From Paractinoplanes ovalisporus (GTDB lineage Bacteria > Actinomycetota > Actinomycetes > Mycobacteriales > Micromonosporaceae): a DNA stretch of 64,000 bases. Each line of letters begins with the position of its first letter. Within the stretch, counting starts at the first letter, position 1. The stretch is taken from assembly GCF_016834655.1 (NCBI RefSeq), contig NZ_JAENHP010000004.1, positions 124,001 through 188,000 on the forward strand, given 5' to 3'. The notes under the pieces were generated by a model. That model ran no database searches and had not been told where the DNA came from. It worked only from the letters and a program-made list of their open reading frames with translations. Made by a program: the position numbers and the translations under genes. Shown here piece by piece: positions 24,551-33,708 of the stretch.

Positions 24551-26994
24551 CCACGCCCACCCAGGACCCTTTCCACCATCTCGGCGCCGAGCGTCTCGCG
24601 CTCGCGGGGCAACAGCGTGATTCCACTCGCGCGACACATCTGACCGAGCCTCAGCACGGCGGTGTCCCGCTCGTCCTGGTCGGGCGTGCTGACGATCAGC
24701 CCGACAAGAGCCTCCACGACGTCGCGCGGATCATGAGCGCCGTCGTACGCCTCGGCGGCCCGGGCAAAACACTCGGCCGCCCGCTTCGATTCGCCCCGGC
24801 GCAGCGCCACCGCCGCCTCGACCACGGCCGCGGGACCGTCCTGGGGCTCGTCCTCCTCGGGGCTCAGCTGTTCGACCACGACCGTGGCCTCGTCGAGCCG
24901 CCCGGCGTCGGCCAGCGCCAACCCGATCGTCGCCAGCAGCCGCCGCCGGTGCCCGGGGTCGCCCAGCCGCACCAGCTCGGTCATCGCCCGCCGGCCCAGC
25001 CGCGCCGCCTCGGCCGGCCGCCCGTCCAGGCGCTGCACCTCGGCCAGGTTGGCCTGGGCCAGGGCGCGCAGCCGCTTCTCGCCGCCGCGACCGGCCAGTT
25101 CCTCGACCGCGGCCAGCCGGCGGCGCGCGGCGGGCAGATCACCCTGCCGGATCTCGTGCCAGACCAGGTTGTTCTCGGCCACGGCCATGTCACGGGCCTG
25201 GCCGCCACGCCGGGCCAGCGTCAGGGCGGCCTCGCCGTGCCCACGCGCCCGGTCGAAGTCGCCGACGCTCATCCACAGCCCGGCCAGCTGAGCGTGTGCG
25301 GTGAGCTGGCCCGCGGTGTCGTCGAGCCGCGCGAACTCGGCCAGCGCCGCGCTCGCCGAGCCGATCTCGTCGGCACCGTCCCCGTGCTCGCGGGCGAGCT
25401 GGGCCAACCCGATGCGCGCCCAGGCCCGGACGGCCGGGTCGGCGTCGGTGGTGCGCGGGTCGTCGAGCAGGCGGCGCAGCCACTGGCGGCCGGTCACGTC
25501 GCGCCCGCGGAACCGCCACCAGCGGGGCAGCGCGGCGGCCAGGCGCAGGGCGGTGTGCGGGTCTTCGCCGGCGGCGTAGGCCAGCGCGGTGCCGAAGTCG
25601 CCGGCCACGTCGTCGAGCCGGCCGGCCGCCTCGGGCAGCTTGGCGCCGGTCAGGTCGGGCCAGATCTCGTGGGCCAGGTCGGCGAGCACCCGCGCGTGCC
25701 GGCGGCGGCCCTCGTCCAGCTCCCCCTCGGCCGCGGCCCGCTCGGCGGCATAGTCACGGACGACGTCGAGCAGGCGGAACCGGAACGTGCGGCTGCCGCG
25801 CACGCTGAGCAGACCGAGCTCGAGCAGGCGGTCGAGCAGGTGCACGACGTCGGTGCGGGGGTCGTCCAGGAGTTGTTCGGCCAGGCCGATCGACCACCGG
25901 TAGCGGAACATCGCGAGGCGTCGCAGCGCGCGCTGTTCCTCGGGGTTGAGCAGCCGGTAGCTGGCGGCGACGGCGTCGCGCAGCGAGATCGAACCCGGGC
26001 GGTCGAGGTCGAGCAGGCGGTCGCCGTACCGGTCGAGGATCTCGGGGATCGTGAGCACGCGGCCGCGCGCCGCCGCCAGTTCGATCGCGAGCGGCAGGCC
26101 GCCCAGGCGACGGACCAGCGCGGCCAAGGGTGCGATCTCGTCGGGTTCCGGCCCGGTGCGGCGCACCTGGCCGAGGCGTTCCAGAAACAGGGAGACCGCC
26201 GGGTATGCCGTGACCTCTTCCAGCGTGTCCGCGGTCTCGGGCGGGGGCGCGGTGAGCGGCGCCAGCGGCCAGACACGTTCCGCGGGCAGGCCGATCGGAT
26301 GCCGGCCGGTGGCCAGAAACCGCAGGGTGGGCAGGCGTTCGAGCAGGCGGGTCAGCATCTCGGCGGTCGCGTCGGCCGACCGTTCGACGGCGTCGACGAA
26401 GACCAGGGCGGCCCGGCCGTCGAAGTGGGCGGGCAGGTCGTCGGGGCGGCCGACCCCGAACTCGGCGCAGATGCTGCCGAGCATCTCGCCCACCGTGCAG
26501 CCGTCGGTGACCACGATGCCGGCGACACCGCCCGGATAAGCCGTGGCCGCCCGGTGGGCGGCCACGAAGGCGAGGCTCGTCTTGCCGACCCCGGCCAGGC
26601 CGACCAGGGTGATGCCACGCGGGCCGTCCGGCGCGGTGAGCTGGGACGCCATCTCGGCCAGGTCGTCGTCGCGGCCGATCAGCTCGCCGGTCGGCAGCAC
26701 CCGCAGGAAGCCGGTGGCGGGCGGGGCGTCCTCGGTGGACTGGCCACGGGCCGCGGCCAGGAACGCCTCGCGGTCGGCGCCGGCCAGCCCGAGCGCGGCC
26801 GCCAGCAACTCGACGGTGGTGCGCTGCGGCCGGGAGGCACGGCCGCGTTCGAGATCGCGGACCGTGCGCACGCCGACCGCGGCCCGGGTGGCCAGTTCGT
26901 CCTGGGTCAGGCGGGCGCGCAGACGCTCGCGCCGGAGTACGGCGTCGAATCCGCCCTGCTCCGGCGCGTCTTCGGCCCCGTTTTTCGCCCCCAC
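24538..26994 (-). CDS. XRE-type regulator with NB-ARC-like ATPase and TPR repeats
   Basis: An 818-residue multidomain regulator. It has an N-terminal helix-turn-helix (about 15-75, RRERLRARLTQDELATRAAVGVRTVRDLERG), an AAA/STAND ATPase (about 100-380, Walker A GLAGVGKTS, Walker B-like AALVFVDAVE, then the FLATGRHP and GLPLAIELAAA segments), a winged-helix zone and C-terminal TPR-like helical repeats. This is the layout of SARP-less AfsR/SARP-associated regulators and of NACHT/NB-ARC sensors. The signal is unknown. It is transcribed alone, between marR and the acyl-CoA dehydrogenase gene, and has its own terminator. Confidence 0.85.
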   Translation of the reverse strand: MGAKNGAEDAPEQGGFDAVLRRERLRARLTQDELATRAAVGVRTVRDLERGRASRPQRTTVELLAAALGLAGADREAFLAAARGQSTEDAPPATGFLRVLPTGELIGRDDDLAEMASQLTAPDGPRGITLVGLAGVGKTSLAFVAAHRAATAYPGGVAGIVVTDGCTVGEMLGSICAEFGVGRPDDLPAHFDGRAALVFVDAVERSADATAEMLTRLLERLPTLRFLATGRHPIGLPAERVWPLAPLTAPPPETADTLEEVTAYPAVSLFLERLGQVRRTGPEPDEIAPLAALVRRLGGLPLAIELAAARGRVLTIPEILDRYGDRLLDLDRPGSISLRDAVAASYRLLNPEEQRALRRLAMFRYRWSIGLAEQLLDDPRTDVVHLLDRLLELGLLSVRGSRTFRFRLLDVVRDYAAERAAAEGELDEGRRRHARVLADLAHEIWPDLTGAKLPEAAGRLDDVAGDFGTALAYAAGEDPHTALRLAAALPRWWRFRGRDVTGRQWLRRLLDDPRTTDADPAVRAWARIGLAQLAREHGDGADEIGSASAALAEFARLDDTAGQLTAHAQLAGLWMSVGDFDRARGHGEAALTLARRGGQARDMAVAENNLVWHEIRQGDLPAARRRLAAVEELAGRGGEKRLRALAQANLAEVQRLDGRPAEAARLGRRAMTELVRLGDPGHRRRLLATIGLALADAGRLDEATVVVEQLSPEEDEPQDGPAAVVEAAVALRRGESKRAAECFARAAEAYDGAHDPRDVVEALVGLIVSTPDQDERDTAVLRLGQMCRASGITLLPRERETLGAEMVERVLGGRGRSA

Positions 26995-27083
26995 GACACC
27001 GAACTTAGGGTGGGTTCAGGTGCGCGGCGAGCAGAGATCCGCTCTTGTCGGATTGCGGACCGAAGCCAGGCCATCAAAAGCCA

Positions 27084-28241
27084 CTAAAGCCCCAGCCCAC
27101 GGGCGATCAACATGCGCTGCACCTCGGAGGTTCCCTCGCCGACCTCCAGGATCTTGGCGTCCCGGTAGAAGCGGCCGACCGCGGACTCGTTCATGAAGCC
27201 GTAGCCGCCGTGCACCTGGGTCGCCCAGCGGCTGTTCTCCATGGCCGCGTTGCTCGCGTTCAGCTTCGCGATCGCGGCGTGGCGCTTGAAGTCCTCGCCG
27301 GCGAGCATGCGGGCGGCCGCGTCGTAGTAGCCGAGACGCGCGATGTGGGCCCGCATCTCCATGTCGGCGATCATGAACTGGACCGCCTGGTAGGTGCCGA
27401 TCGGCTGGCCGAACGCCTCGCGCTGGCCGGCGTAGCGGACCGACTCGTCGACGCAGCCCTGGGCGAGGCCGACGGAGAGGGCCGCGATCGCGATCCGGCC
27501 CTCGTCGAGGATGCGCAGGAACTGGGCGAACCCGCGGCCGCGCTCGCCCAGCAGGTTGGCGGCCGGGACGCATACGTCGTCGAAGGCCAGCTCGTGGGTG
27601 TCCGACGCGCACCAGCCGACCTTGGAGTAGCCGGGCGCGACGGTGAAGCCGGGTGTTCCCGACGGCACGATGATCGTGGACAGCTCCTTGGACCCGTCCG
27701 GGTTCGTGCCGGTGACCGCCATGACCGTGACCAGGCAGGTGATGTCGGTGCCGGAGTTCGTGATGAACGCCTTGCTGCCGTTGATCACCCATTCGTCGGT
27801 CGCCTCGTCGTAGACCGCGCGGGTCTTGGTGCCGGCCGCGTCCGACCCCGTGCCGGGTTCGGTGAGGCCGAAGGCGGCCAGCGCCTCGCCCGAGGTGAGC
27901 CGGGGCAGCCACTGTTCCTTCTGCTCGGGCGTGCCGTAACGGTGGATCGGCATGGCGCCCAGCGAGACCGCGGCCTCGAGCGTGACCGCCACCGAGCTGT
28001 CCACTCTGGCCAGTTCTTCCAGCGCGACGCAGAGCGCGAAGTAGTCACCGCCCATGCCGCCGAACTCCTCGGGGAACGGCAGGCCGAAGAGACCCATCTT
28101 GCCCATCTGACGGATCACGTCGTACGGGAAGGTCTTGTTCTCGTAGTGCTCGGCGATCACCGGCGCCACCTGCTCGCGCGCGAACTCCTGCACGCTGACG
28201 CGCAGCGCCTCCTGCTCCTCGTCGAGCCGGAAGTCGACCAT
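27084..28241 (-). CDS. Acyl-CoA dehydrogenase, isovaleryl-CoA/short-chain type
   Basis: A 385-residue FAD enzyme that oxidises acyl-CoA to enoyl-CoA. Family signatures are present: LGAMPIHRYGTPEQKEQWL, FGLTEPGTGSDA, the FAD segment VINGSKAFITNSG, LDEGRIAIAALSVGLAQG, QVHGGYGFMNE and EVGEGTSEVQRMLIARGLGL. In its setting beside a carboxyl-transferase and, further on, biotin carboxylase and HMG-CoA lyase, the substrate is probably isovaleryl-CoA from leucine. It starts 12 bases after the carboxyltransferase stop, so the two are one operon. Other short branched acyl-CoAs are possible substrates. Confidence 0.92.
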   Translation of the reverse strand: MVDFRLDEEQEALRVSVQEFAREQVAPVIAEHYENKTFPYDVIRQMGKMGLFGLPFPEEFGGMGGDYFALCVALEELARVDSSVAVTLEAAVSLGAMPIHRYGTPEQKEQWLPRLTSGEALAAFGLTEPGTGSDAAGTKTRAVYDEATDEWVINGSKAFITNSGTDITCLVTVMAVTGTNPDGSKELSTIIVPSGTPGFTVAPGYSKVGWCASDTHELAFDDVCVPAANLLGERGRGFAQFLRILDEGRIAIAALSVGLAQGCVDESVRYAGQREAFGQPIGTYQAVQFMIADMEMRAHIARLGYYDAAARMLAGEDFKRHAAIAKLNASNAAMENSRWATQVHGGYGFMNESAVGRFYRDAKILEVGEGTSEVQRMLIARGLGL

Positions 28242-28253
28242 GGTGTGCTCCTG

Positions 28254-29795
28254 TCAGACGGGCGTGACGCCGTGGCGCCGACGGGCGAAGAAACGCTCCT
28301 TGCCGCGGGCGGCGCGGTAGCGGCGGATGAGTTCGTCGCGCAGGTCGCCCGGCTCGACGACGGTGTCGACGACCAGCTCACTGGCCAGTCGCATGATGTC
28401 GATGTCCTGCTCGTACTCGGCGCGGCGCGCGGCCACGAAGGCGGCGCGCTCGGCCTCGTCGGTGATGGCGGCGATCTTGTTGGCGTAGACCGCGTTCACC
28501 GCGGCCTCGGCCCCCATCACCGCGATCTTGGCGGTGGGCAGGGCGATCGTGGCCTCGGGATCGAAGCTCGGGCCGGCCATGGCATAGAGGCCGGCGCCGT
28601 ACGCCTTGCGGACCACCACACAGATCTTGGGCACCGTGGCCTCGGAGATCGCGGTGATCATCTTGGCGCCGTGCCGGATGATGCCCTGCTTCTCGACCGC
28701 CGAGCCGACCATGAACCCGGGCACGTCGCAGAGGAACAGCAGGGGGACGTTGAAGGCGTCGCAGAGCTGCACGAAACGCGAGGCCTTGTCGGCGGAGTCG
28801 GGGAACAGGACGCCGCCCTTGAACATCGAGTTGTTGCCGACGACGCCGACGACCTCGCCGTTCAGCCGGGCGAACCCGATCGTGAGCTCCTTGGCCCAGA
28901 GCGCCTGGATCTCGAAGAACGAACCGGCGTCGACCAGGCCCTTGATGTAACGCCGCATGTCGAAGGCCTGGCGCTCGCTCTCGGGAACCAGCGCACCCAG
29001 GTCGGTGCCGGGCGACGCCTTCGCCTCGGTCACGGGCGGCGCCTGCTCCCAATTGGACGGAAGATAGGACAGATACCCCCGTACGGTGTCGAGCGCGTCC
29101 TGCTCCGTCTTGCAGAGGAAGTGGCCGACACCGGACTCGGCACAGTGCACCCGGGCCCCGCCCATCGCCTCGAGCGTCGTCTTCTCGCCGGTGACCATCT
29201 CGACCATGCGGTCGGAGCCGAGGTACATGCTGGCGTTGCCGTCGACCATGGCCACGATGTCGCAGAAGGCCGGGATGTATGCCCCGCCGGCCGCCGACGG
29301 GCCGAACAACGCGCACGCCTGCGGGATCGCCCCGGACGCCTTGACCTGGGTGTGGAAGATCTTGCCGGCGCCACGACGACCGGGGAACAGGTCGACCTGG
29401 TCGGTGATGCGCGCGCCGGCCGAGTCGACGAGATAGATCATCGGTACGCCGTACTGCACGGCCCGCTCGATGATCCGGATGATTTTCTCGACCGTGCGGG
29501 CGCCCCAGGAACCGGCCTTGACCGTCGAGTCGTTCGCCATCAGGCAGACCTCACGGCCGTCGACCCGCGCGATCCCGGTGATCACACCATCGGCGGGCAG
29601 GCCGTCGGCCATGCTGTTGGCATAGAGCCCGTCCTCGACGAAGGAGCCGTCGTCGACCAGCAGCGCGATGCGTTCACGGGCGAAGAGCTTGCCCTTGGCG
29701 GCGTTGGCAGCGTGGTAGCGCTCGGCGCCGCCGGCCAGGACCCGCTTGCGGACCTGGGCGAGCGCCTCGTCGTGGGTCACGAGGTTGTCGGCCAT
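28254..29795 (-). CDS. Acyl-CoA carboxylase carboxyltransferase subunit (methylcrotonyl-CoA type)
   Basis: A 513-residue carboxyltransferase that moves CO2 from carboxybiotin to an acyl-CoA. It has the two crotonase-like halves: the N-half with KGKLFARERIALLVD, DSAGARITDQ and GPSAAGGAYIPAFCDI, and the C-half with LFLCDVPGFMVGSAVEKQGI and KAYGAGLYAMAGPSFDP. The neighbours suggest 3-methylcrotonyl-CoA in leucine breakdown. Propionyl-CoA carboxylases look similar. The ATG at 29795 has GGAGG-like GGAGGGCC upstream. Palindromic sites just before the start are the likely operator of the TetR regulator at 35 kb. Confidence 0.92.
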   Translation of the reverse strand: MADNLVTHDEALAQVRKRVLAGGAERYHAANAAKGKLFARERIALLVDDGSFVEDGLYANSMADGLPADGVITGIARVDGREVCLMANDSTVKAGSWGARTVEKIIRIIERAVQYGVPMIYLVDSAGARITDQVDLFPGRRGAGKIFHTQVKASGAIPQACALFGPSAAGGAYIPAFCDIVAMVDGNASMYLGSDRMVEMVTGEKTTLEAMGGARVHCAESGVGHFLCKTEQDALDTVRGYLSYLPSNWEQAPPVTEAKASPGTDLGALVPESERQAFDMRRYIKGLVDAGSFFEIQALWAKELTIGFARLNGEVVGVVGNNSMFKGGVLFPDSADKASRFVQLCDAFNVPLLFLCDVPGFMVGSAVEKQGIIRHGAKMITAISEATVPKICVVVRKAYGAGLYAMAGPSFDPEATIALPTAKIAVMGAEAAVNAVYANKIAAITDEAERAAFVAARRAEYEQDIDIMRLASELVVDTVVEPGDLRDELIRRYRAARGKERFFARRRHGVTPV

Positions 29796-29806
29796 CGGCC
29801 CTCCTG

Positions 29807-29833
29807 AACGGTCGTTAAAGTTTAACGAGCGTT
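29807..29833. promoter_or_regulatory. Candidate TetR operator upstream of the carboxyltransferase gene
   Basis: Two copies of AACGNNCGTT (29807-29816 and 29824-29833) flank and overlap the perfect 15-bp palindrome CGTTAAAGTTTAACG (29813-29827), 12 bp before the carboxyltransferase start. The same core occurs at 35741-35750 before the TetR gene. Confidence 0.65.
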
Positions 29834-29865
29834 AGGTTAGCCCATTGCGTACGCACGCGGCAACG

Positions 29866-29906
29866 ACGGACGGGAGCCTCCGCCGGCTGCGGAGACTCCC
29901 GTCCGT
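29866..29906. terminator. Long hairpin downstream of the chaplin gene
   Basis: ACGGACGGGAG pairs with CTCCCGTCCGT, with CTCCGC/GCGGAG stacked inside. It lies 123 bases past the chaplin stop and upstream of the carboxyltransferase operon. Confidence 0.75.
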
Positions 29907-29967
29907 TTCACTGCTCCCGGCACCGTGGAGGGGCACCGGTTACTGCCCGACGCCTCGTGGCGCCGTT

Positions 29968-29996
29968 CGGGTCGCACCCGGGACCGGTGCGACCCG
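29968..29996. terminator. Second hairpin downstream of the chaplin gene
   Basis: CGGGTCGCACC (29968-29978) pairs with GGTGCGACCCG (29986-29996) around a 7-base loop. It lies 33 bases past the chaplin stop on the minus strand. Confidence 0.75.
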
Positions 29997-30028
29997 GTCT
30001 TTCGCTAACCCCCGTGGGAAAGCGGGTT

Positions 30029-31366
30029 TCAGCGCAGGGTGTTGAGCAGACCCAGGCTGCCGACCCCGCCGACGGTCTCGGTCAGGCCCGAGATCGGGGA
30101 GGCCTCGGTGTCACGGCCGCCCTTGCTCTTGCTGTCCGAGCCGGTCGCGTCGTCCTGCACGTCGCCGTAGCCGGCGTTGTCGTCGGCCGGCTCCTCGCCC
30201 GCGGCGTCGTCCTGCACGTCGCCGTAGCCCTTGTTGTCGTCGCCGCGGACGCCGCCGTCACCCTTGTAGTCGTCGTCGTCCACGTCGCCGACACCGTTGA
30301 CGTCGTCGTCCTTGCCGCCGTGGCCGTGGCCGTGGCCCGGGCGGTGCGGGCGGCCCCAGTCGTCGCCGTCCCAGTCGCGGTCACGGTCGCGGAAGTCGAA
30401 GCCCCCACCGTTCGAGCAGGCGGCGGCGGAGTGCGCCGAGCCCAGGATGCCGAGCGAGTTGCCGCAGACGTTGACCGGAACGTTGATCGGCACGGCGACC
30501 TGGGTGCCGTTCAGGATCCCGTTGTTGGCGCCGGTGGCCTGCACGAAGTCGTCACCGTGGGTGGACTCGTTGCGGGAGATGGCGCGGCTGCTCGCGCTGC
30601 CCAGCAGGGCGGCCGAGTTGCCGGACAGGTTGATCGGCAGGCTGATCGGCGCGTAGAGCTGGGTGCCGTTCAGGATCCCGTTGTTGACGCCGGTCGCCTG
30701 GACGTTGCCGCCACGGCCGCCGCGGTGACCCTGGGCGCTCTCGCGGTGCCGGTTGCCACCGCGGTGGAAGTGGCTGCCGCCACGGGTGTCGTTCGAGCAG
30801 ATGGCCTGCGAGTAGGCGCCGCCCAGGATGGCGAGCGAGTTGCCGCAGACGTTGATCGGAACGTCGATCGGCGCGTAGATCTGCGTGCCGTTCGCGATGC
30901 CGTTGTTCACTCCGGTGAACTGGGTGTCGCCACCCCAGCCGCCGCGGGCGCCCTCGGTCGTACGGGCGCTCTCGGTGTGGTTGACGCCGACACCGGTCGC
31001 GCTGGCGCCACCGAGCACGGCGGCCGAGTTGCCGACCACGTTCACCGGAACGCTGACCGGCAGGTAGGCCTGGGTCCCGTTCGCGATGCCGTTGTTGGCG
31101 CCGGTCACCTGGGCGTCGCCCCGCCGGCCGCTCTCGGTGCGGTTGACGCCGATGCCCCGGGCGTCGGCCGCGCCGAGGATGGCGAGCGAGTTGCCGACGA
31201 CGTTGACCGGGACGTTCACCGGAACAGCGATCTGGGTGCCGTTGAGGATGCCGTTGTTGGCACCGGTGACCTGCTTGCTGTCGGCCTGCGCGGCAGCCGG
31301 GGCGAACAGCAGGGCGCCAGCGGCCAGGACGCCGACGCTCAGAGTCTTACGAACCCAAGTCTTCAT
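30029..31366 (-). CDS. Secreted chaplin-like protein with five chaplin repeats and acidic tail
   Basis: A 445-residue secreted protein. The signal peptide (about 1-29) ends in AQA. Five chaplin-type repeats follow, each with the pattern TGxNNGI.NGTQ, PxNxxGNS and a small-residue end. Repeats 3 and 5 carry the paired cysteines (NVCGNSLAILGGAYSQAIC and NVCGNSLGILGSAHSAAAC). Repeats 1, 2 and 4 have Val, Val and Ser in place of the first Cys and lack the second. Gly/His/Arg-rich spacers separate repeats. A long Asp/Gly-rich tail carries two GYGDVQDDA copies. Chaplins are amyloid surface proteins that make aerial hyphae and spores hydrophobic, and normally have one or two such domains. The ATG at 31366 is chosen for the signal peptide; the ribosome site is distant. 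Confidence 0.85.
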   Translation of the reverse strand: MKTWVRKTLSVGVLAAGALLFAPAAAQADSKQVTGANNGILNGTQIAVPVNVPVNVVGNSLAILGAADARGIGVNRTESGRRGDAQVTGANNGIANGTQAYLPVSVPVNVVGNSAAVLGGASATGVGVNHTESARTTEGARGGWGGDTQFTGVNNGIANGTQIYAPIDVPINVCGNSLAILGGAYSQAICSNDTRGGSHFHRGGNRHRESAQGHRGGRGGNVQATGVNNGILNGTQLYAPISLPINLSGNSAALLGSASSRAISRNESTHGDDFVQATGANNGILNGTQVAVPINVPVNVCGNSLGILGSAHSAAACSNGGGFDFRDRDRDWDGDDWGRPHRPGHGHGHGGKDDDVNGVGDVDDDDYKGDGGVRGDDNKGYGDVQDDAAGEEPADDNAGYGDVQDDATGSDSKSKGGRDTEASPISGLTETVGGVGSLGLLNTLR

Positions 31367-31654
31367 GAGAAAAGAAATGCCTTTCAATAATGTTTCGGCA
31401 AATGGTGTGACTTATTAAGTTGGAGGCGTGCCGGACTGCATTCGGGCGCAGCGGTGCCCTGGCTCGGTTTCTTTCTGCCCTGACCCCGCTTGTCGACGCG
31501 CGCCCATCCGGCGCTTCGGTGCGGTGCGTGTGATTCAGGCATGAGCGATTCGCCGCTTGTTCGCAAGCGGTTCGGGAATCGGGCCGGAACGCGACACCGA
31601 AGCCGGTGCCGGGAGGGTTCGCCGGCGGTCGGGCGGACCGCCGGGCGCCATCAC

Positions 31655-32680
31655 TCAGTCAGGTGAGACGGTCGGTGCCTCGGCGTCGTGCCGCCGGGCC
31701 TCGACATCGGACGCGATCGCCGCCGCATGGCTGGCCATGGTGCTGTCTGCGATCGCAACCGGCAGGAAGGCCGCGGAGCCACCTTCCGTCGGAGTCCCCG
31801 ACCCGCTGGTCGGAGTACCGCTGACGTCCCCGAGGTGCAGCCGCAAGGGCGCGGCTGGTCCGTCACCGCCGGGGGTGCTTTCCTCCTGCTCCGTCGCCGG
31901 CTCCGCGGACACCGCGTGAGCGGCCCGATGGTGCCGGTGGGCGGACGGTGCGGAGGAGGCCCTGCCGTGCTTGATCCGGACGACGGCGTGACCGCCGGTG
32001 GCCGGGGCCGGCTTGGCCTGGTGAACCGGGGTGCGGCTCGGTTCCGGTTCCGTCTCCCGCTCGGTTTCCTGCGGGAGGGCTACCGGCTCCTCCTCCGCGA
32101 GCTGCGGGGAGTCGTCGGCCGGGAACTCGTCGGTGAGCCGCTGGTCGGGCGCCGCTTCGCCGGTAGGGCGGTGTGGGGCGGCGACCTCCCCCAGGACCTT
32201 GTCGATGCCGGTGAGGGCGTCCACAGTGGTCCCGGACGAATCGTGGCCGGCCGGGTCGTCGTCCGTCTCCGCCGGGCGGGTCAGAACCTGCCGGGGGACG
32301 TCGAGGATGTCGGCCACGATGTGGCGCTGGTGATGTGCCGGTCGGGTGTTCTCCAGCGGCTGGGCGGCCGCCTGCAGGAGCCCCAGGACCGGCGAGTCGG
32401 CGTCCGAGCCCAGCACGGACCCGAGCAACGAGCCGTCCGGCCCGTCCGCGTGGTCCGCCGCCTGAGCCGCGGTGCCGGTGAGCAGCCAGGCCGCACCGGC
32501 CAGGCCGCCGACGACGAGCACACGCAGACCCCACCGGATGCCGGTGTGTCGCGCGCGGTTCTCCGACCGCCGCTCCGCCCCCTGGATGTGAGGCGGCAAG
32601 GGCGTGGAGTCGCCGGCGGGCGCATCCGACGGCAACGGGTACGCCGCGCGCGGCATGCGCTCGACCCCCAGTCCCGTCAT
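31655..32680 (-). CDS. Secreted or membrane-anchored acidic protein next to the chaplin gene
   Basis: A 341-residue protein. A hydrophilic 50-residue cytoplasmic leader precedes one hydrophobic segment (about 51-72, GLRVLVVGGLAGAAWLLTG) ending TAAQAAD, which looks like a signal anchor or late signal peptide. The rest is acidic, Pro/Glu/His-rich and low in complexity, with a His/Arg-rich patch (HGRASSAPSAHRHHRAAHA). No known domain is recognised. The ATG at 32680 follows GAGGGGCGGATC. It is transcribed in the same direction as the chaplin gene, 288 bp before it, and may be a cell-surface partner. The 31367-31654 gap has no gene. Confidence 0.7.
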   Translation of the reverse strand: MTGLGVERMPRAAYPLPSDAPAGDSTPLPPHIQGAERRSENRARHTGIRWGLRVLVVGGLAGAAWLLTGTAAQAADHADGPDGSLLGSVLGSDADSPVLGLLQAAAQPLENTRPAHHQRHIVADILDVPRQVLTRPAETDDDPAGHDSSGTTVDALTGIDKVLGEVAAPHRPTGEAAPDQRLTDEFPADDSPQLAEEEPVALPQETERETEPEPSRTPVHQAKPAPATGGHAVVRIKHGRASSAPSAHRHHRAAHAVSAEPATEQEESTPGGDGPAAPLRLHLGDVSGTPTSGSGTPTEGGSAAFLPVAIADSTMASHAAAIASDVEARRHDAEAPTVSPD

Positions 32681-32824
32681 GATCCGCCCCTCGTCGTGTC
32701 GACTGAACCGGTGGCGGATCCGCCGCATTCGGCGATATCGGCCACTCGATATTGGTAACGAAACGACGGGGACCGGGTCACGCGGACAAATAGGAAAAAT
32801 GATCGCGGGTCAGTGCGAAGTAAT

Positions 32825-33703
32825 TCACACCAATCTGGTACGCGGCCCCGCACGCAGCACACCCGACGGGAGGGTGCGGCCGAGCATCTTCTCGGCCGTT
32901 TCGGCCACGCTGATCAGGCGATCGAGGTCGATTCCGGTGTCGATGCCCATGTCGTGGAGCATGTGGACGACCTCTTCGGTGGCCACGTTTCCCGAGGCGC
33001 CCGGGGCATAAGGACAGCCACCGATCCCGCCCACGCTGGCGTCGAACTCGGTGACCCCGAGGTCGAGCGCGGTCAGGATGTTGGCCAGGCCGGTGCCCCT
33101 CGTGTTGTGGAAGTGCAGCAGGTCGGGGCGTACGGCGGAAAGGAGGTCGCGCACGCGGCGCGGGGTCGCCATGCCGGTCGTGTCGCCGAAGGCGATGCGG
33201 TCGGCGCCGTCGGCCCGGACGCGGGCGACGATGCCGGCCACCCGATCGGGGTCGATGTCACCCTCGAACGGGCAGCCGAAGCTGGTCGCCACGATGACCT
33301 CGACCGTCGCCCCGGCCTCGTGGATCAGCGGGGTGAGCGACGCGATGTCGTCGAGCGACTCCTCGGTCGAGCGGTTGAGGTTGCGCCGGTTGTGAGTGTC
33401 CGAAGCGGACACCACGACCTCGATCTCGCGGAAGCCGACGGCCAGCGCACGCTGGGCCCCCCGGGTGTTGGGGATCAACGCCGAATAGCGGATCCCGGGA
33501 CGGCGGTCGACCCGGGCCCACACCTCGTCGGCGTCGGCCATCTGCGGGATCGCCTTCGGGTGGACGAAGGAGACCGCCTCGATCCGCCGGACCCCGGTGC
33601 CGCTGAGCGCGTCGATCAGCGCGACCTTGGCGTCGGTGGGGACGGGCTCCTCGTTCTGCAGGCCGTCTCGGGGCGCGACCTCACGGATGCTCACGGATGT
33701 CAT
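32825..33703 (-). CDS. Hydroxymethylglutaryl-CoA lyase
   Basis: A 292-residue TIM-barrel enzyme that splits 3-hydroxy-3-methylglutaryl-CoA into acetoacetate and acetyl-CoA, the last step of leucine degradation. Family segments are VAPRDGLQNE, SFVHPKAIPQMAD, SASDTHNRRNLN, FGDTTGMATP, HFHNTRGTGLAN and the active-site loop GIGGCPYAPGASGNVATE with its catalytic Cys. The start ATG at 33703 lies 5 bases after the biotin carboxylase stop, so the two are coupled. It is the last gene of the TetR/carboxylase/lyase operon. Confidence 0.94.
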   Translation of the reverse strand: MTSVSIREVAPRDGLQNEEPVPTDAKVALIDALSGTGVRRIEAVSFVHPKAIPQMADADEVWARVDRRPGIRYSALIPNTRGAQRALAVGFREIEVVVSASDTHNRRNLNRSTEESLDDIASLTPLIHEAGATVEVIVATSFGCPFEGDIDPDRVAGIVARVRADGADRIAFGDTTGMATPRRVRDLLSAVRPDLLHFHNTRGTGLANILTALDLGVTEFDASVGGIGGCPYAPGASGNVATEEVVHMLHDMGIDTGIDLDRLISVAETAEKMLGRTLPSGVLRAGPRTRLV

Positions 33704-33708
33704 CGCAC

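Noticed and set aside
24502..27087. 861-codon rightward frame opposite the XRE-ATPase gene
   Set aside because: Antisense shadow; the minus-strand frame has HTH, Walker and TPR features and fits codon use.
27045..29807. 920-codon rightward frame opposite the dehydrogenase and carboxyltransferase
   Set aside because: It spans two well-identified minus-strand genes and has shadow composition.
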